Shown here: positions 51,481 through 62,123 of the stretch, piece after piece
Position numbering within the stretch: the stretch's first letter is position 1
Layout: each line of letters opens with the position of its first letter
Assembly (NCBI GenBank): GCA_028023455.1
Contig: JAQFVV010000030.1
Span: 204,501 to 268,500 of the forward strand
Reading direction: 5' to 3'
Length of the DNA stretch: 64,000 bases
Origin: Epiperipatus broadwayi
Taxonomy: Eukaryota; Onychophora; Udeonychophora; Euonychophora; Peripatidae
Notes under the pieces: generated by a model
Seen by the model: only the letters and a program-made list of their open reading frames with translations
Told to the model about the DNA's origin: nothing
The model's database searches: none
Translations under genes and position numbers: made by a program

Positions 51481-53226
51481 TATATGCAACCTGTGAAAAT
51501 CTTGGTATCGACATATATATATATATTACATATTGGTAATACAAGCTATATAGGTCATGCGATATATGACTGATTTTTACTATATATATATAATAAATAA
51601 ATATTTTTGAGGTAGATATGTGCAATATACGAGCACCATAGTATATTTAAAACATGTTAAACATTTTGTAGTAAACTATTTCAAATATTTTAAAATATAT
51701 TAATCTATATTTTGTTTATTTGTAAATAAAATTATTGTTTTTATTTATAAAATTCACATTAATTGTCTTATTTTACTTTGTGGGTATACAATATAATAAT
51801 AATAAAGTCTCTAGCCTAATTTACAAAATAATATAGATTTTATTACTTTATTAGAATTCAGTAATTATTAAAGGTGAATGTAGTGTTCTTATAGACATCA
51901 ATTACTTTATTCAACCATAAAAGCTAATTGATAAAATATTGATACAAACTTTATATATAAACATCAGGCTTAAATAATTTTATTTATCCTTTAATACTAT
52001 TGTAAATTTTATTACATAATAATAAAAGTTATTTTATGAATGAATCTCAATATAACTATTACTTAATATACCCATTATAAAAATTTTAAATGAATTATTT
52101 TATTTTGTGTATTACAATTTTGGTATACAATCAGGTTATCATTTGTTTAATGTTTAAGGATAATCAATAGATTTTAAACTTTATTCTAGGACAGATTTTG
52201 GGATTATTTTATTAATAGGGATTAAATAAATTTATTAATTAAGTTTATTCCTTTTAAAAACATATTATTTATCTTAATATGATTTATGATTATTATATAA
52301 AGGAATATTCATATAAATTTAACAATAAGAAATAAACAATGTGGAATATCCTCATGGAAGACATTGCACATTTTTCTTTCAAACAATGTTTTCATAAATT
52401 TTAATGGTTCTTCTGCATCATCCAGTCTATCAATTAAGAAGTATAATCAAGATAAACTTTCTGGCTTTTATTAAAAAATATGCATTCGTTGAATAATATC
52501 TATTGTTTTATTCATGCAATTGCCTCTGTTAAAAATATGTCAATCTTTCTAAAAAAATTTCATTACTCAACATACATCAAATACTTTATAGAATAAAATA
52601 TTTTATTAAATATTAACTTGGTTTTGGAAAAATTGGGCATAAAATATTCAAACATTTCAATAAGTACAATATTGAATCTCATATTTTAATTTCACTGGTT
52701 AATAAATCAAACAGATTTTTTTAATTAATGATATATAAAATGATTTCTTGTGATTCCCAGTAAATAGAGTAATTACCATCAATGTGTTATGTTTTCTTTT
52801 TATATACTGCAAGTGACATTATTTTTTTTATTGGTGTTTTTTTTTTTAATTGTATGTTTACAATTTATTTTAATAAAATTCATTTTAAACATACATTCAA
52901 TAAATAAAATAAAATATCAATTTTGCAATATAATTTAAAGCAATAATTATGAGAAATAAATAATCAAAATTTAATTTTAACCAAAAATATAGTTGTGATT
53001 ATTTCTGTTTATTACTGGGTTTTTATAATTAAAAACAATTTTTTGCTAAAGCTTAAGTTCAAATAATGAAAATATCTTTGAAATTTTTAAAATTAATTTT
53101 TACTCACACAAAACTAACAGAAGGTAATAGAAAAATTATGGACAATAGGTGTCTATTGCTTAGCATTAGTAAATTTCAGTTGACAAATTTCTTATTAAAA
53201 TGCTAATATATTTTAAAATCAAAATG

Positions 53227-53228
<2 letters not shown>
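51481..53228. other. AT-rich stretch
   Basis: Nothing recognised. Confidence 0.6.

Positions 53229-53263
<35 letters not shown>
53229..53263. repeat. (TA)n at left flank of LTR element
   Basis: A TA run ending in ATATAT directly before the LTR. The other flank (60165-60170) also reads ATATAT, consistent with a short target duplication, though this is uninformative in a TA target. Confidence 0.9.
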
Positions 53264-53266
<3 letters not shown>

Positions 53267-55447
53267 AACCGGACTGCCATACAACCCTTTTATTACATTA
53301 GTTGTAACAATTTTCTGATGAGCATGCTGTAGGAAGAAACTATCAATTGACATTCCTAATGCAGATGTTAATGCCTCCTACAACAATATTTCCTGCTCAT
53401 CAGAGGATGTAGTACAATAGAGACTGGAAACATCTAAATATTTCTATGTTTGGTTTCCCAAAGAGAGCCATTAGAGTTCCATCTCACTACAACCTGACTG
53501 GCCTAGGTCAAGTTATGCCAGATGTAGCTCAGAAAGCAAGAGATTCTCATGAGCAAGTGCTATAACTGATGAGTGATGCAATAAAACAAAACAGAATTGG
53601 ACAACTGGATAACGAATTTAATTTTTAGTAACAACAAAAAAAAATTTAATAAATAACAATTAATTTACAATTTCTAACAAAGTTCATTTCTATCCACATG
53701 ATAACTCATTTTCATTTTACTTTTGAAAGAGTTAGAAGTAGTTTTTTTTATCAATAGTTTATTTACAAATTCATTTATGAGAAGGAGTTTGGAAACAGTC
53801 TAATTCATCAATAGTTCATTTTTGAATTCCTTTATGAGAAGAAGTTTGGAAATATTCTAATTCAACAATAGTTCATTTTGAATTCATTTATGAGAAGAAG
53901 CTTGGAAACATTCTAATTCAACAATAGTTCATTTTTGAATTCCTTTATGAGAAGAAGCTTGGGAATATTCTAATTCAACAATAGTTCATTTGGTTTCATT
54001 TATGAGAAGAAGCTTGGAAATATTCTAATTCAACAATAGTTCATTTTGAATTCATTTATGAGAAGAAGCTTAGAAGCAGTCAAACACTTATGGTTTATAT
54101 AGCATTTCATTATTTTATGAATTATTATTGATTGGTAAACATTTAAACTTAGCAATTCTTGGTTTGTGGAGCATTTATCATTTGGTAACTGAAGCATTTA
54201 TAATTCAGTCAGATATAAAAGTATCTTCATACACACAAACTCTGTTTGGCTTGTGGAGCATTCATCATTTAGTAATTGAAGCATTTATAATTTAGTCAAA
54301 TATAAAAGTATATTCATACACATAAACTCTGTTTGGCTTGTGGGGCATTTATCATTTAGTAATTGAAGCATTTATAATTTAGTCAAATATAAAAGTATAT
54401 TCATACACATAAACTCTGTTTGGCTTGTGGGGCATTTATCATTTAGTAATTGAAGCATTTATAATTTAGTCAAATATAAGAGTATATTCATACACATAAA
54501 CTCTGTTTGGCTTGTGGAGCATTTATCATTTAGCAATTAGAGCATTTCTAATTTAGTCAAATATAAAGGTATATTCATACACATAAACTCTGCTTGGCTT
54601 ATAGAGCATTTATAATTTAGTCAAATATAAAAGTATATTCATATACATAAATTCTGTTACATTACCCAGATAGAAGTAATATGCAATTAGAGCATTTCTA
54701 ATTCATATAATAAATACGTTCAAATATTTAATAAATAAATTTGCATATAACTATTTCATAACTTCATTTTATAACGTATGATAAACATGTTTTAATATTT
54801 TACAAAATATATTCTACGTAATTATTTCATAACTTCACTTTATAACACATGATAAAGATGTTTTAATATTTTATAAAACAAATTCTATGTAGTTATTTCA
54901 TAACTTCACTTTATAACGTATGATAAAGATGTTTTAATATTTTATAAAACAATTACCTTCCAGTTTTGCAGTCTAGTTTACTCAAGAGAAGGCGGGTTAT
55001 TTCATTTATGGAAAGTCATGGCACAGCGTGGAGAGAGTGAAGCCACTAATTTACTCCATTTTTATTATAATTCCTCTAGCAAAGCTTTCTTTTTCCATTT
55101 TCACGTTTTGTTAAAGCTCTCTGTGTAACACGAGAGAGAGAGAAGTTCTTTTCTTTCGATGACGTGTCTAATTTGAATACTGCCTCAGTTTAATTCAAGT
55201 ATCTTTTCTTTTTTTTCTTTTTAATGATTGGATAATTAATTTCTTCTCTTTTTATTGAGATAGATAAAAAAATATAAGATGATATAATATTTTATTCAAA
55301 TCCATTAATCACAAAATTAAAAATATGATTTTTTTAAACAAATCACAGCTTTATTGCATTCCCAATTAGACTGAATCACGCTAGACATTTTTAAATGGGG
55401 GGGGGGATCTTATGAATATTTATATGAGAAACAGCATATCTGTTTCA
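53264..55447 (-). repeat. LTR, 3' LTR of the element (2184 bp)
   Basis: Begins TG and ends CA. It contains three tandem arrays: about 57-bp units x6 (GAGAAGAAGCTTGGAAA, 53779-54075), about 87-bp units x5-6 (GCTTGTGGAGCATTTATCAT, 54160-54655) and about 72-bp units x3 (TTATTTCATAACTTCACTTT, 54755-54950). Confidence 0.95.
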
Positions 55448-55460
55448 TTACCCCTCACCA
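55448..55460 (-). promoter_or_regulatory. Polypurine tract
   Basis: The minus strand reads TGGTGAGGGGTAA immediately before the 3' LTR, which fits the primer for plus-strand DNA synthesis. Confidence 0.7.
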
Positions 55461-55469
55461 AATTTTGGG

Positions 55470-55497
55470 ATGAAATCGCCTGGAAGTACGATTTCAT
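55470..55497. repeat. Small hairpin, 9-bp stem
   Basis: ATGAAATCG (55470-55478) pairs with CGATTTCAT (55489-55497) around a 10-base loop, just inside the polypurine tract. The role is unknown. Confidence 0.7.
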
Positions 55498-55713
55498 TCC
55501 ATATACTATACACATTATTTCTCAGTACTGCCTAGTTTTAGATATGCTGATGAATGGGTAAGATGAGCTGGAAAAGTGAATACATGAACCATAGCCTCCA
55601 ATGCCGGGACAAATAGATGGCCAAACACAAACTACCAGTACACACCGCCTCATGACGTCACGAGAAAATATCTCATTTTTAAGCACTACCTCTCTTGTAC
55701 CTAGAAGCATCAT

Positions 55714-55831
55714 CCAATCAAGAGCAGGAGCCAGATAGAAAAAAAAATCAATTTTGGCACTCAGCCAATCCTGCTCAGCTTCGGTGAGTCTTAGGGGCTA
55801 TCATTTGGCCTATACATGAGACCTATATATA
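55714..55831 (+). promoter_or_regulatory. Promoter-like CCAAT/CCAAT/TATA arrangement
   Basis: CCAAT at 55714-55718 and 55765-55769 and TATATATA at 55824-55831 on the plus strand, in a locally less AT-rich block. This is antisense to the LTR element. It is weak evidence in AT-rich DNA. Confidence 0.3.
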
Positions 55832-56118
55832 CGCACTGCTGGGCTACTCTTGGAGCACAACATCCAGGTCTGAATAGTGCCAAGCATATACTTCGGAGCA
55901 TCATAACACAATGCATCCAAGCAGCTCCGCTCAATCATCCCCCATCTCAACATGAAAAACACAAGTTCATGCATCACTACACCACACTCACAAACCTTTC
56001 CCATCAGCTATCTCTATTTTATTCTGAATTATAACTGCAACCTGGTTTGGGGAGACTGAGGATCATGATCAGTTCTCCTATAGTCCTCTTTTATATTATG
56101 AGGTGACATACTTTTGGA

Positions 56119-56442
56119 TCATCTCTTTGTTGAAAATTTATCATGTTTAACATTACTGTGGTGTCTTGCTTCTTCACTTCTGTATTTTCTTTGGAGGTCC
56201 TTGTTACTGTTTGATCTTCTAATTATACGCATCCAATATGGACCATGAACACCATCTGTGAATTTTCTCCTGTTCCTCTTCCATGGTGGTATTTCATTTT
56301 TACCATCTGTGAATTTTCTCCTGTTCCTCTTCCATGGTGGTATTTCATTTTTACATAAAAGTTTATTTTTAAATGGTTCTTCTGCCATAATAATTATTTT
56401 TTTAGTATTTATAAAAGTTTCTTGTTGCTTAATTTTTTTCAC
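56119..56442 (-). CDS. Tail ORF of the LTR element (107 codons), remnant
   Basis: A basic product with the block NEIPPWKRNRRKFTDG present twice in tandem, from an exact or near-exact 51-bp duplication (56251-56301 and 56302-56352). It then reads HGPYWMRIIRR. The position between the Gag-like ORF and the polypurine tract, and the basic, proline/tryptophan-containing text, would fit a leftover of the C-terminal end of a polyprotein after an internal deletion; that is an inference. No catalytic motif is present. Confidence 0.45.
   Translation of the reverse strand: MKKIKQQETFINTKKIIIMAEEPFKNKLLCKNEIPPWKRNRRKFTDGKNEIPPWKRNRRKFTDGVHGPYWMRIIRRSNSNKDLQRKYRSEEARHHSNVKHDKFSTKR
56251..56352 (-). repeat. 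51-bp in-frame tandem duplication
   Basis: ACCATCTGTGAATTTTCTCC starts at 56251 and 56302. A multiple of three keeps the reading frame and doubles a 17-residue block. Confidence 0.95.
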
Positions 56443-56506
56443 ACTTATAAATCCTGAGTTTTCAGATTCCCTTTTGGTGTCTTTCCCTGCGTAAGCAACT
56501 ATATTT

Positions 56507-57514
56507 TTAATAACTGTCTTTATATATTTTTTTTTCTGTACTCAATTTTTGATTTGAGTTTATTAAGCTTTTGTTTATAATTTTTACATATGGCTGAGGA
56601 CTAACACACTTTTCTTTCCATTTTATGGTTTCTTTCTCTATCTCCTTTACTATTTCATAGCATATATCAGACAATTTTCCTGAAACATTTTCTTCTATAT
56701 TGGACAGTCCCTTTGTTATATTTTGATTATGTTCATTTTCACGTTTTTCATCTTCTTGAAGATCAGAAGATTTTAATTTTGCTTTATTAGATTCATTTTC
56801 ATCCATTGGAAACTCTTTTACTGTATTTGATACAATTTCATTCTCAGCTTCTGTATATACTGTTTCTTTATTTTCAATTTTAGAGGTATATTCCACAATC
56901 AGAAGTTTTCCTGAAGGTAGACTGACAATTTCAAGATCACTCTTTGTAATTTCAATTTCTTCCTTTTTAACAATCTCAAATTTTGCTTCATCAGTAATAG
57001 GATATTCAATTTGTGATTCCTTTAAAATATCTTTGGTTGGAAATTCCAAAGTTTCCTCCTCATCCAATTTTTTAGGTTGAATTATTTCCTTTATCAACTG
57101 GTTTAACTTTTCATTCTGATTTTTGACTGCTTCCATAATTTGTTTTTCTATTCTTTGGTTTGCTTCTATTGCTTGCTTGTTATTTTCTTCTCTTTGCTTA
57201 TCTCTTTTTTGGTTATCTTCTTCTCTCTGTTTATCTCTTTTTTGGTTATCTTCTTCTCTCTGTTTGATATCTTCTTCTCTTTGTTTGTCTCTTTTCTTTT
57301 TATCTTCTTCTCTCTGTTTGATATCTTCTTCTCTTTGTTTGTCTCTTTTCTTTTTATCTTCTTCTCTTTGTTTGTCTCTTTTCTTTTTATCTTCTCTCCA
57401 TTTGATATCTTCTTCTTTTTGTTTGTCCTCTTTTTCTATTCGTTCTTTCACCATATCTAATAGCTGCCTTAACATGGCTATCTTTCCTGTTTCCTGAGTT
57501 TCTATGTTCACCAT
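56507..57514 (-). CDS. Gag-like coiled-coil protein of the LTR element (335 aa)
   Basis: The only long intact frame of the element. It starts at the first ATG of the frame (57514), about 500 bp after the primer-binding site. Residues about 1-30 (MLRQLLDMVKERIEKEDKQ type) lead into a charged region, about 30-115, built of repeats of roughly ten residues with the pattern K(K/Q)RDKQREED; it should form a long helix or coiled coil. The rest is acidic, Glu/Lys/Ile-rich and without a zinc knuckle (no CCHC), protease or RT motif. In related LTR elements the first ORF encodes the particle protein, so Gag-like is the natural guess, but no capsid fold can be seen from sequence alone. Plus-strand open frames in the same region are shadows of the repeats. 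Confidence 0.7.
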   Translation of the reverse strand: MVNIETQETGKIAMLRQLLDMVKERIEKEDKQKEEDIKWREDKKKRDKQREEDKKKRDKQREEDIKQREEDKKKRDKQREEDIKQREEDNQKRDKQREEDNQKRDKQREENNKQAIEANQRIEKQIMEAVKNQNEKLNQLIKEIIQPKKLDEEETLEFPTKDILKESQIEYPITDEAKFEIVKKEEIEITKSDLEIVSLPSGKLLIVEYTSKIENKETVYTEAENEIVSNTVKEFPMDENESNKAKLKSSDLQEDEKRENEHNQNITKGLSNIEENVSGKLSDICYEIVKEIEKETIKWKEKCVSPQPYVKIINKSLINSNQKLSTEKKIYKDSY

Positions 57515-57720
57515 TTTTCTTTGTTTTCTGACTTAGTAAGCTTCTCTCTCCATCCACACCATGACTTCACTCCATCTTCTTTGAAATGCCTGTTTCATTC
57601 TTTATGCCATTCATTTTTGTGTTGTAAACATTCTTTTAAACTTTTATTTTTCCATCCTTCCTGAACAAATTACATCACTACATCATATGCACTGTTCATA
57701 TCACAGAATCGTGATCTGCT

Positions 57721-58048
57721 TATGCCTATGAATAGGCTAGCTAGATAAGGCCTCACAGTAAGGTGGTAAATTAACCGGCCTATGAGTATGCTAGCCAGAT
57801 AAGGCCTCACAGTTTGGCGCCAAATGTAACCGGTGCTATAGGTAGGTTAGCCAGGTAAAGCCTCACAGTTGGATGACAATGTAATAGGTGCCTATGGTTA
57901 GGCTAGCTGGATAAAGCCTCACAGTTGGATGACAATGTAATAGGTGCCTATGGTTAGGCTAGCTGGATAAAGCCTCACAGTTGGACGACAAATGTAACCA
58001 GTGCCTATGGTTAGGCTAGCTGGATAAAGCCCCATGTTGGGTGCCAAA
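57721..58048 (-). repeat. Leader tandem repeats, about 56-bp units x6
   Basis: Units start at about 57721, 57781, 57837, 57892, 57948 and 58005. Each has CTAGC(T/C)(G/A)GATAA(A/G)GCC and ends in a version of CAAATGTAACCGGTGC, which is the same junction that joins primer-binding site and LTR at 58041-58057. Unit 2 keeps TTGGCGCCAAATGTAACCGG exactly; units 3 and 4 are degraded (GACAATGTAATAGG). Confidence 0.9.
58029..58046 (-). promoter_or_regulatory. Primer-binding site, tRNA-Lys type
   Basis: The minus strand reads TGGCACCCAACATGGGGC, starting two bases after the 5' LTR. It matches TGGCGCCCAACGTGGGGC, the complement of the 3' end of tRNA-Lys(CUU), at 16 of 18 positions. Both differences are CG to CA. 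Confidence 0.75.
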
Positions 58049-60164
58049 TGTAACCGGACCACCATACAATCCTTTTATTATGTTAGTTTTCTGATGAGCA
58101 TGCTGTAGAAAGAAACTATCAATTGACATTCCTAATGCAGATGTTAATGCCTCCTACAACAATATTTCCTGCTCATCAGAGGATGTAGTACAATAGAGAC
58201 TGGAAACATCTAAATATTTCTATGTTTGGTTTCCCAAAGAGCGCCATTAGAGTTCCATCTCACTACAACCTGACTGGCCTAGGTCAAGTTATGCCAGACG
58301 TAGCTCAGAAAGCAAGAGATTCTCATGAACAAGTGCTATAACTGATGAGTGATGCAATAAAACAAAACAGAATTGGACAATTGGATAATCAATTTAATTT
58401 TTAGTAACAACAAAAAAAAATTTAATAAATAACAATTAATTTACAATTTCTAACAAAGTTCATTTCTATCCACATGATAACTCATTTTCATTTTACTTAT
58501 GAAAGAGTTAGAAGTAGTTTTTTTTTTATCAATAGTTTATTTACAAATTCATTTATGAGAAGAAGTTTGGAAAGTCTAATTCATCAATAGTTCATTTTGA
58601 ATTCATTTATGAGAAGAAGCTTGGAAACATTCTAATTCAACAATAGTTCATTTTTGAATTCCTTTATGAGAAGAAGCTTGGGAATATTCTAATTCAACAA
58701 TAGTTCATTTGGATTCATTTATGAGAAGAAGCTTGGAAATATTCTAATTCAACAATAGTTCATTTTGAATTCATTTATGAGAAGAAGCTTAGAAGCAGTC
58801 AAGCACTTATGGTTTATATAGCATTTCATTATTTTATGAATTATTATTGATTGGTAAACATTTAAACTTAGCAATTCTTGGTTTGTGGAGCATTTATCAT
58901 TTGGTAACTGAAGCATTTATAATTCAGTCAGATATAAAAGTATCTTCATACACAAAAACTCTGTTTGGCTTGTGGAGCATTCATCATTTAGTAATTGAAG
59001 CATTTATAATTTAGTCAAATATAAAAGTATATTCATACACATAAACTCTGTTTGGCTTGTGGGGCATTTATCATTTAGTAATTGAAGCATTTATAATTTA
59101 GTCAAATATAAAAGTATATTCATACACATAAACTCTGTTTGGCTTGTGGGGCATTTATCATTTAGTAATTGAAGCATTTATAATTTAGTCAAATATAAAG
59201 TATATTCATACACATAAACTCTGTTTGGCTTGTGGAGCATTTATCATTTAGTAATTAGAGCATTTCTAATTTAGTCAAATATAAAGGTATATTCATACAC
59301 ATAAACTCTGCTTGGCTTGTAGAGCATTTATAATTTAGTCAAATATAAAAGTATATTCATATACATAAATTCTGTTACATTACCCAGATAGAAGTAATAT
59401 GCAATTAGAGCATTTCTAATTCATATAATAAATATGTTCAAATATTTAATAAATAAATTTGCGTATAACTATTTCATAACTTGATTTTATAACGTATGAT
59501 AAACATGTTTTAATATTTTACAAAATATATTCTACGTAATTATTTCATAACTTCACTTTATAACGCATGATAAAGATGTTTTAATATTTTATAAAACAAA
59601 TTCTATGTAGTTATTTCATAACTTCACTTTATAACGTATGATAAAAATGTTTTAATATTTTATAAAACAATTACCTTCCAGTTTTGCAGTCTAGTTTACT
59701 CAAGAGAAGGTGGGTTATTTCATTTATGGAAAGTCATGGCACAGTGTGGAGAGAGTAAAGCCGCTAATTTACTCCATTTTTATTATAATTCCTCTAGCAA
59801 AGCTTTCTTTTTCCATTTTCACGTTTTGTTAAAGCTCTCTGTGTAACATGAGAGAGAGAGAAGTTCTTTTCTTCCGATGACATGTCTAATTTGAATACTG
59901 CCTCAGTTTAACTCAAGTATCTTTTCTTTTTTTTTCTTTTTAATGATTGGATAATTAATTTCTTCTCTTTTTATTGAGATAGATAAAAAAATATAAGATG
60001 ATATAATATTTTATTCAAATCCATTAATCACAAAATTAAAAATATGATTTTTTTAAACAAATCACAGCTTTATTGCATTCCCAATTAGACTGAATCATGC
60101 TAGACGTTTTTAAATGGGGGGGGATCTTATGAATATTTATATGAGAAACAGCATATCTGTTTCA
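58049..60164 (-). repeat. LTR, 5' LTR of the element (2116 bp)
   Basis: Direct copy of 53264-55447 with the same three tandem arrays, but with five rather than six of the 57-bp units (58557-58795) and a 10-base gap near 58088. The U3 promoter cannot be located with confidence. Confidence 0.95.
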
Positions 60165-60194
60165 ATATATATATTAAGAAATAAATTTTTAATG

Positions 60195-60200
60195 ATTTTA

Positions 60201-60258
<58 letters not shown>
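60195..60258. repeat. (TA)n microsatellite
   Basis: A long TA run just beyond the LTR element. Confidence 0.97.
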
Positions 60259-60261
<3 letters not shown>

Positions 60262-61374
60262 AAATGTAAAGCAGTTATTTTTCTATTTTTTTACATTATC
60301 AACTCTAGTGTATGTTTACCAGATACTGAAGAATGCACAGAATAAATGTACACCTTATTGCCTTTTTATTACTTTTTTTGTTCACCAACAGTTATTGATA
60401 TCTAAGTAATTTAGTTAAAATTAAATATGACCAAAGTGAATGATAAAATTAAAATACATTTTTCTATTTTAATAATATATGATCAGTGTAAGCATCAAGA
60501 GCGAGCTTCTTCAAAACTGTATTAATGAATTAAAATGACTTTATAAAAAAAAAAGTGTGACATCATTTTCAATTTTGCAACTTCGATTTATATTTTTACA
60601 AACATGATTAAATATTGATATGTTTATTAAATGGGAAACAAAGATAGACTATAAAAAATGAATTTATCATTTCATTTGACAATAGATAAAACATAAATTA
60701 AAATATATGAATCTAGAGGCTAAAAACCCAGAATTAATCATTAGAACTTTTTAAGTAGAACAATAATCTTTATCATTATTAAAGTCATTTTATTACATCA
60801 AAAATGATGACATTAGAACATTTTCTCATGGAGTGTCATTTTCTATATAATTTTTTCTATTTTAACTTCATTTACTACTCACTGTTAAGTAGCTTCATTC
60901 ACACCACTAATATCAAACTCAGAGATCTAATTTTTAAATAATAAAACAACTACAATTTTGATTCCCACTTCAAAAATTTTGAGATGTCATTTCTCTTCCA
61001 ATACAACATCAAATAGTATAACTTTTTAAAAAATTGGAAAATAATAAAATCAGAGTGTTTGTATCTACATATATGTTTACAACTGTATGACAGTTATTCA
61101 CATTACCAAGATCTCCTCTATCTTTTCTTATCAGATGCCAACATGTAACTAAAACATATTTTTTGTTCTCTATTTTTTTTAACTGAAATTTTATTTGTTG
61201 TTTTGTTTTTAATTTTAAATAATTTAGGAATCTATTTCTTACATTATTGTTTTTTTTTTTTTTTTTAATATAAATTTATTTTACATAAAGTTTTACAAAG
61301 AATTTATTTAGACAACTAATTAAACTAGTATAAATTGATTTACATTTTTAATAGTAACTTCCTGAGTGTTTTGA
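60259..61374. other. AT-rich stretch
   Basis: Nothing recognised. Confidence 0.6.
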
Positions 61375-62123
61375 TTAATTTCTTGTACTAAGAACCATAA
61401 TTTTGTGATCCATTCCATGTGGATACGTAGATTTCTTTGTGTGCAAGAAGCTTATCTTTTTTTGAATAAAATTAAATGTATTTTTAATAAAAAGTTGTAA
61501 GTCCAATGGAGAATTGATTATAACTATATGACATCTAAGTAACCATATTATGTGGTTAATAAATATGCATCTTCTGATGTTGCAGAAATTACTCATTTTA
61601 ATATTATGAACCATATCAAAGAGTTGTGGAATATAATCAAATGTTTCACTATCTTTTTTACACAAAATACATAAAAACTCAATCCTTTTAAATCCTCTAT
61701 TTGTAACAAGAAAATCATTGTTAGGAAGTGAAGATAGATTTATTTTAATGATAAAATCAATATATTTAGACATTAAATACCAATTTCTCATTCTATTAAA
61801 AAGATTGTTTTCAGTTACTTCAAGAGAACTAGGTGGGCATATCAGCTGAGTATTTATCATTTTAAACGTGTCCCAATATGTGTGTTTATTATTAAAAAAA
61901 TTTCATGTAAACCCTTTGTTTATCAATAAGTGAAATTATAAGTTGTAGACATTTTTTTTTTTTTAATATTCGGAGGAAGAATATCTGTGGGAATAATTGT
62001 GTCAATAATGTTTTGGTATTTAAATTCAATCTTAATGTAGTAGAATAAATGAAGTATATTTTTAATTAGTAAAGTATTAATTGGATGTAAACCTAGGCCA
62101 TTAAATATTTTTGGATTTTGCAT
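61375..62123 (-). mobile_element. Decayed LINE 3' end, zinc-knuckle type (family B, copy 2)
   Basis: Two minus-strand frames follow each other. 62123-61923 contains IFNGLGLHPINTLLIKNIL, like the 'GGLGL..l...n.alL.k' block after the RT of many LINEs. 61860-61375 contains FLCILCKKDSETFDYI, a CxxC plus partial zf-RVT-like motif, then NFCNIRRCIF..HIIWLLRC, shared with copy 1 at 19756. The final His/Cys of the knuckle are changed. No RT core is present, since the copy is 5' truncated. No working gene. Confidence 0.65.

Larger units (their letters stand above)
53264..60164 (-). mobile_element. Non-autonomous LTR retrotransposon, complete with both LTRs
   Basis: Two direct repeats of 2184 and 2116 bp, both TGTAACCGG...CTGTTTCA on the plus strand, enclose 2.6 kb. 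The minus strand is the coding strand. The primer-binding site lies two bases inside the 58049 LTR, the Gag-like ORF follows, and a purine-rich tract (GGTGAGGGGTAA) abuts the other LTR. No protease, RT, RNase H or integrase is present, so it would depend on proteins from a related element. Large LTRs plus a coding-poor interior resemble LARD-type derivatives. The LTRs differ at only scattered bases and one tandem unit, so the insertion is fairly young. Confidence 0.92.

Noticed and set aside
53779-54655. Regularly spaced repeats that might be read as a CRISPR array
   Set aside because: Units are long and contiguous with no unique spacers, lie inside LTRs and recur at 58557-59365; they are minisatellites in a eukaryotic element.
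57123-57497. Plus-strand frames of 106-124 codons opposite the Gag-like ORF
   Set aside because: Antisense shadows of the Glu/Lys/Arg repeat; Ser/Leu/Phe-rich and without independent support.
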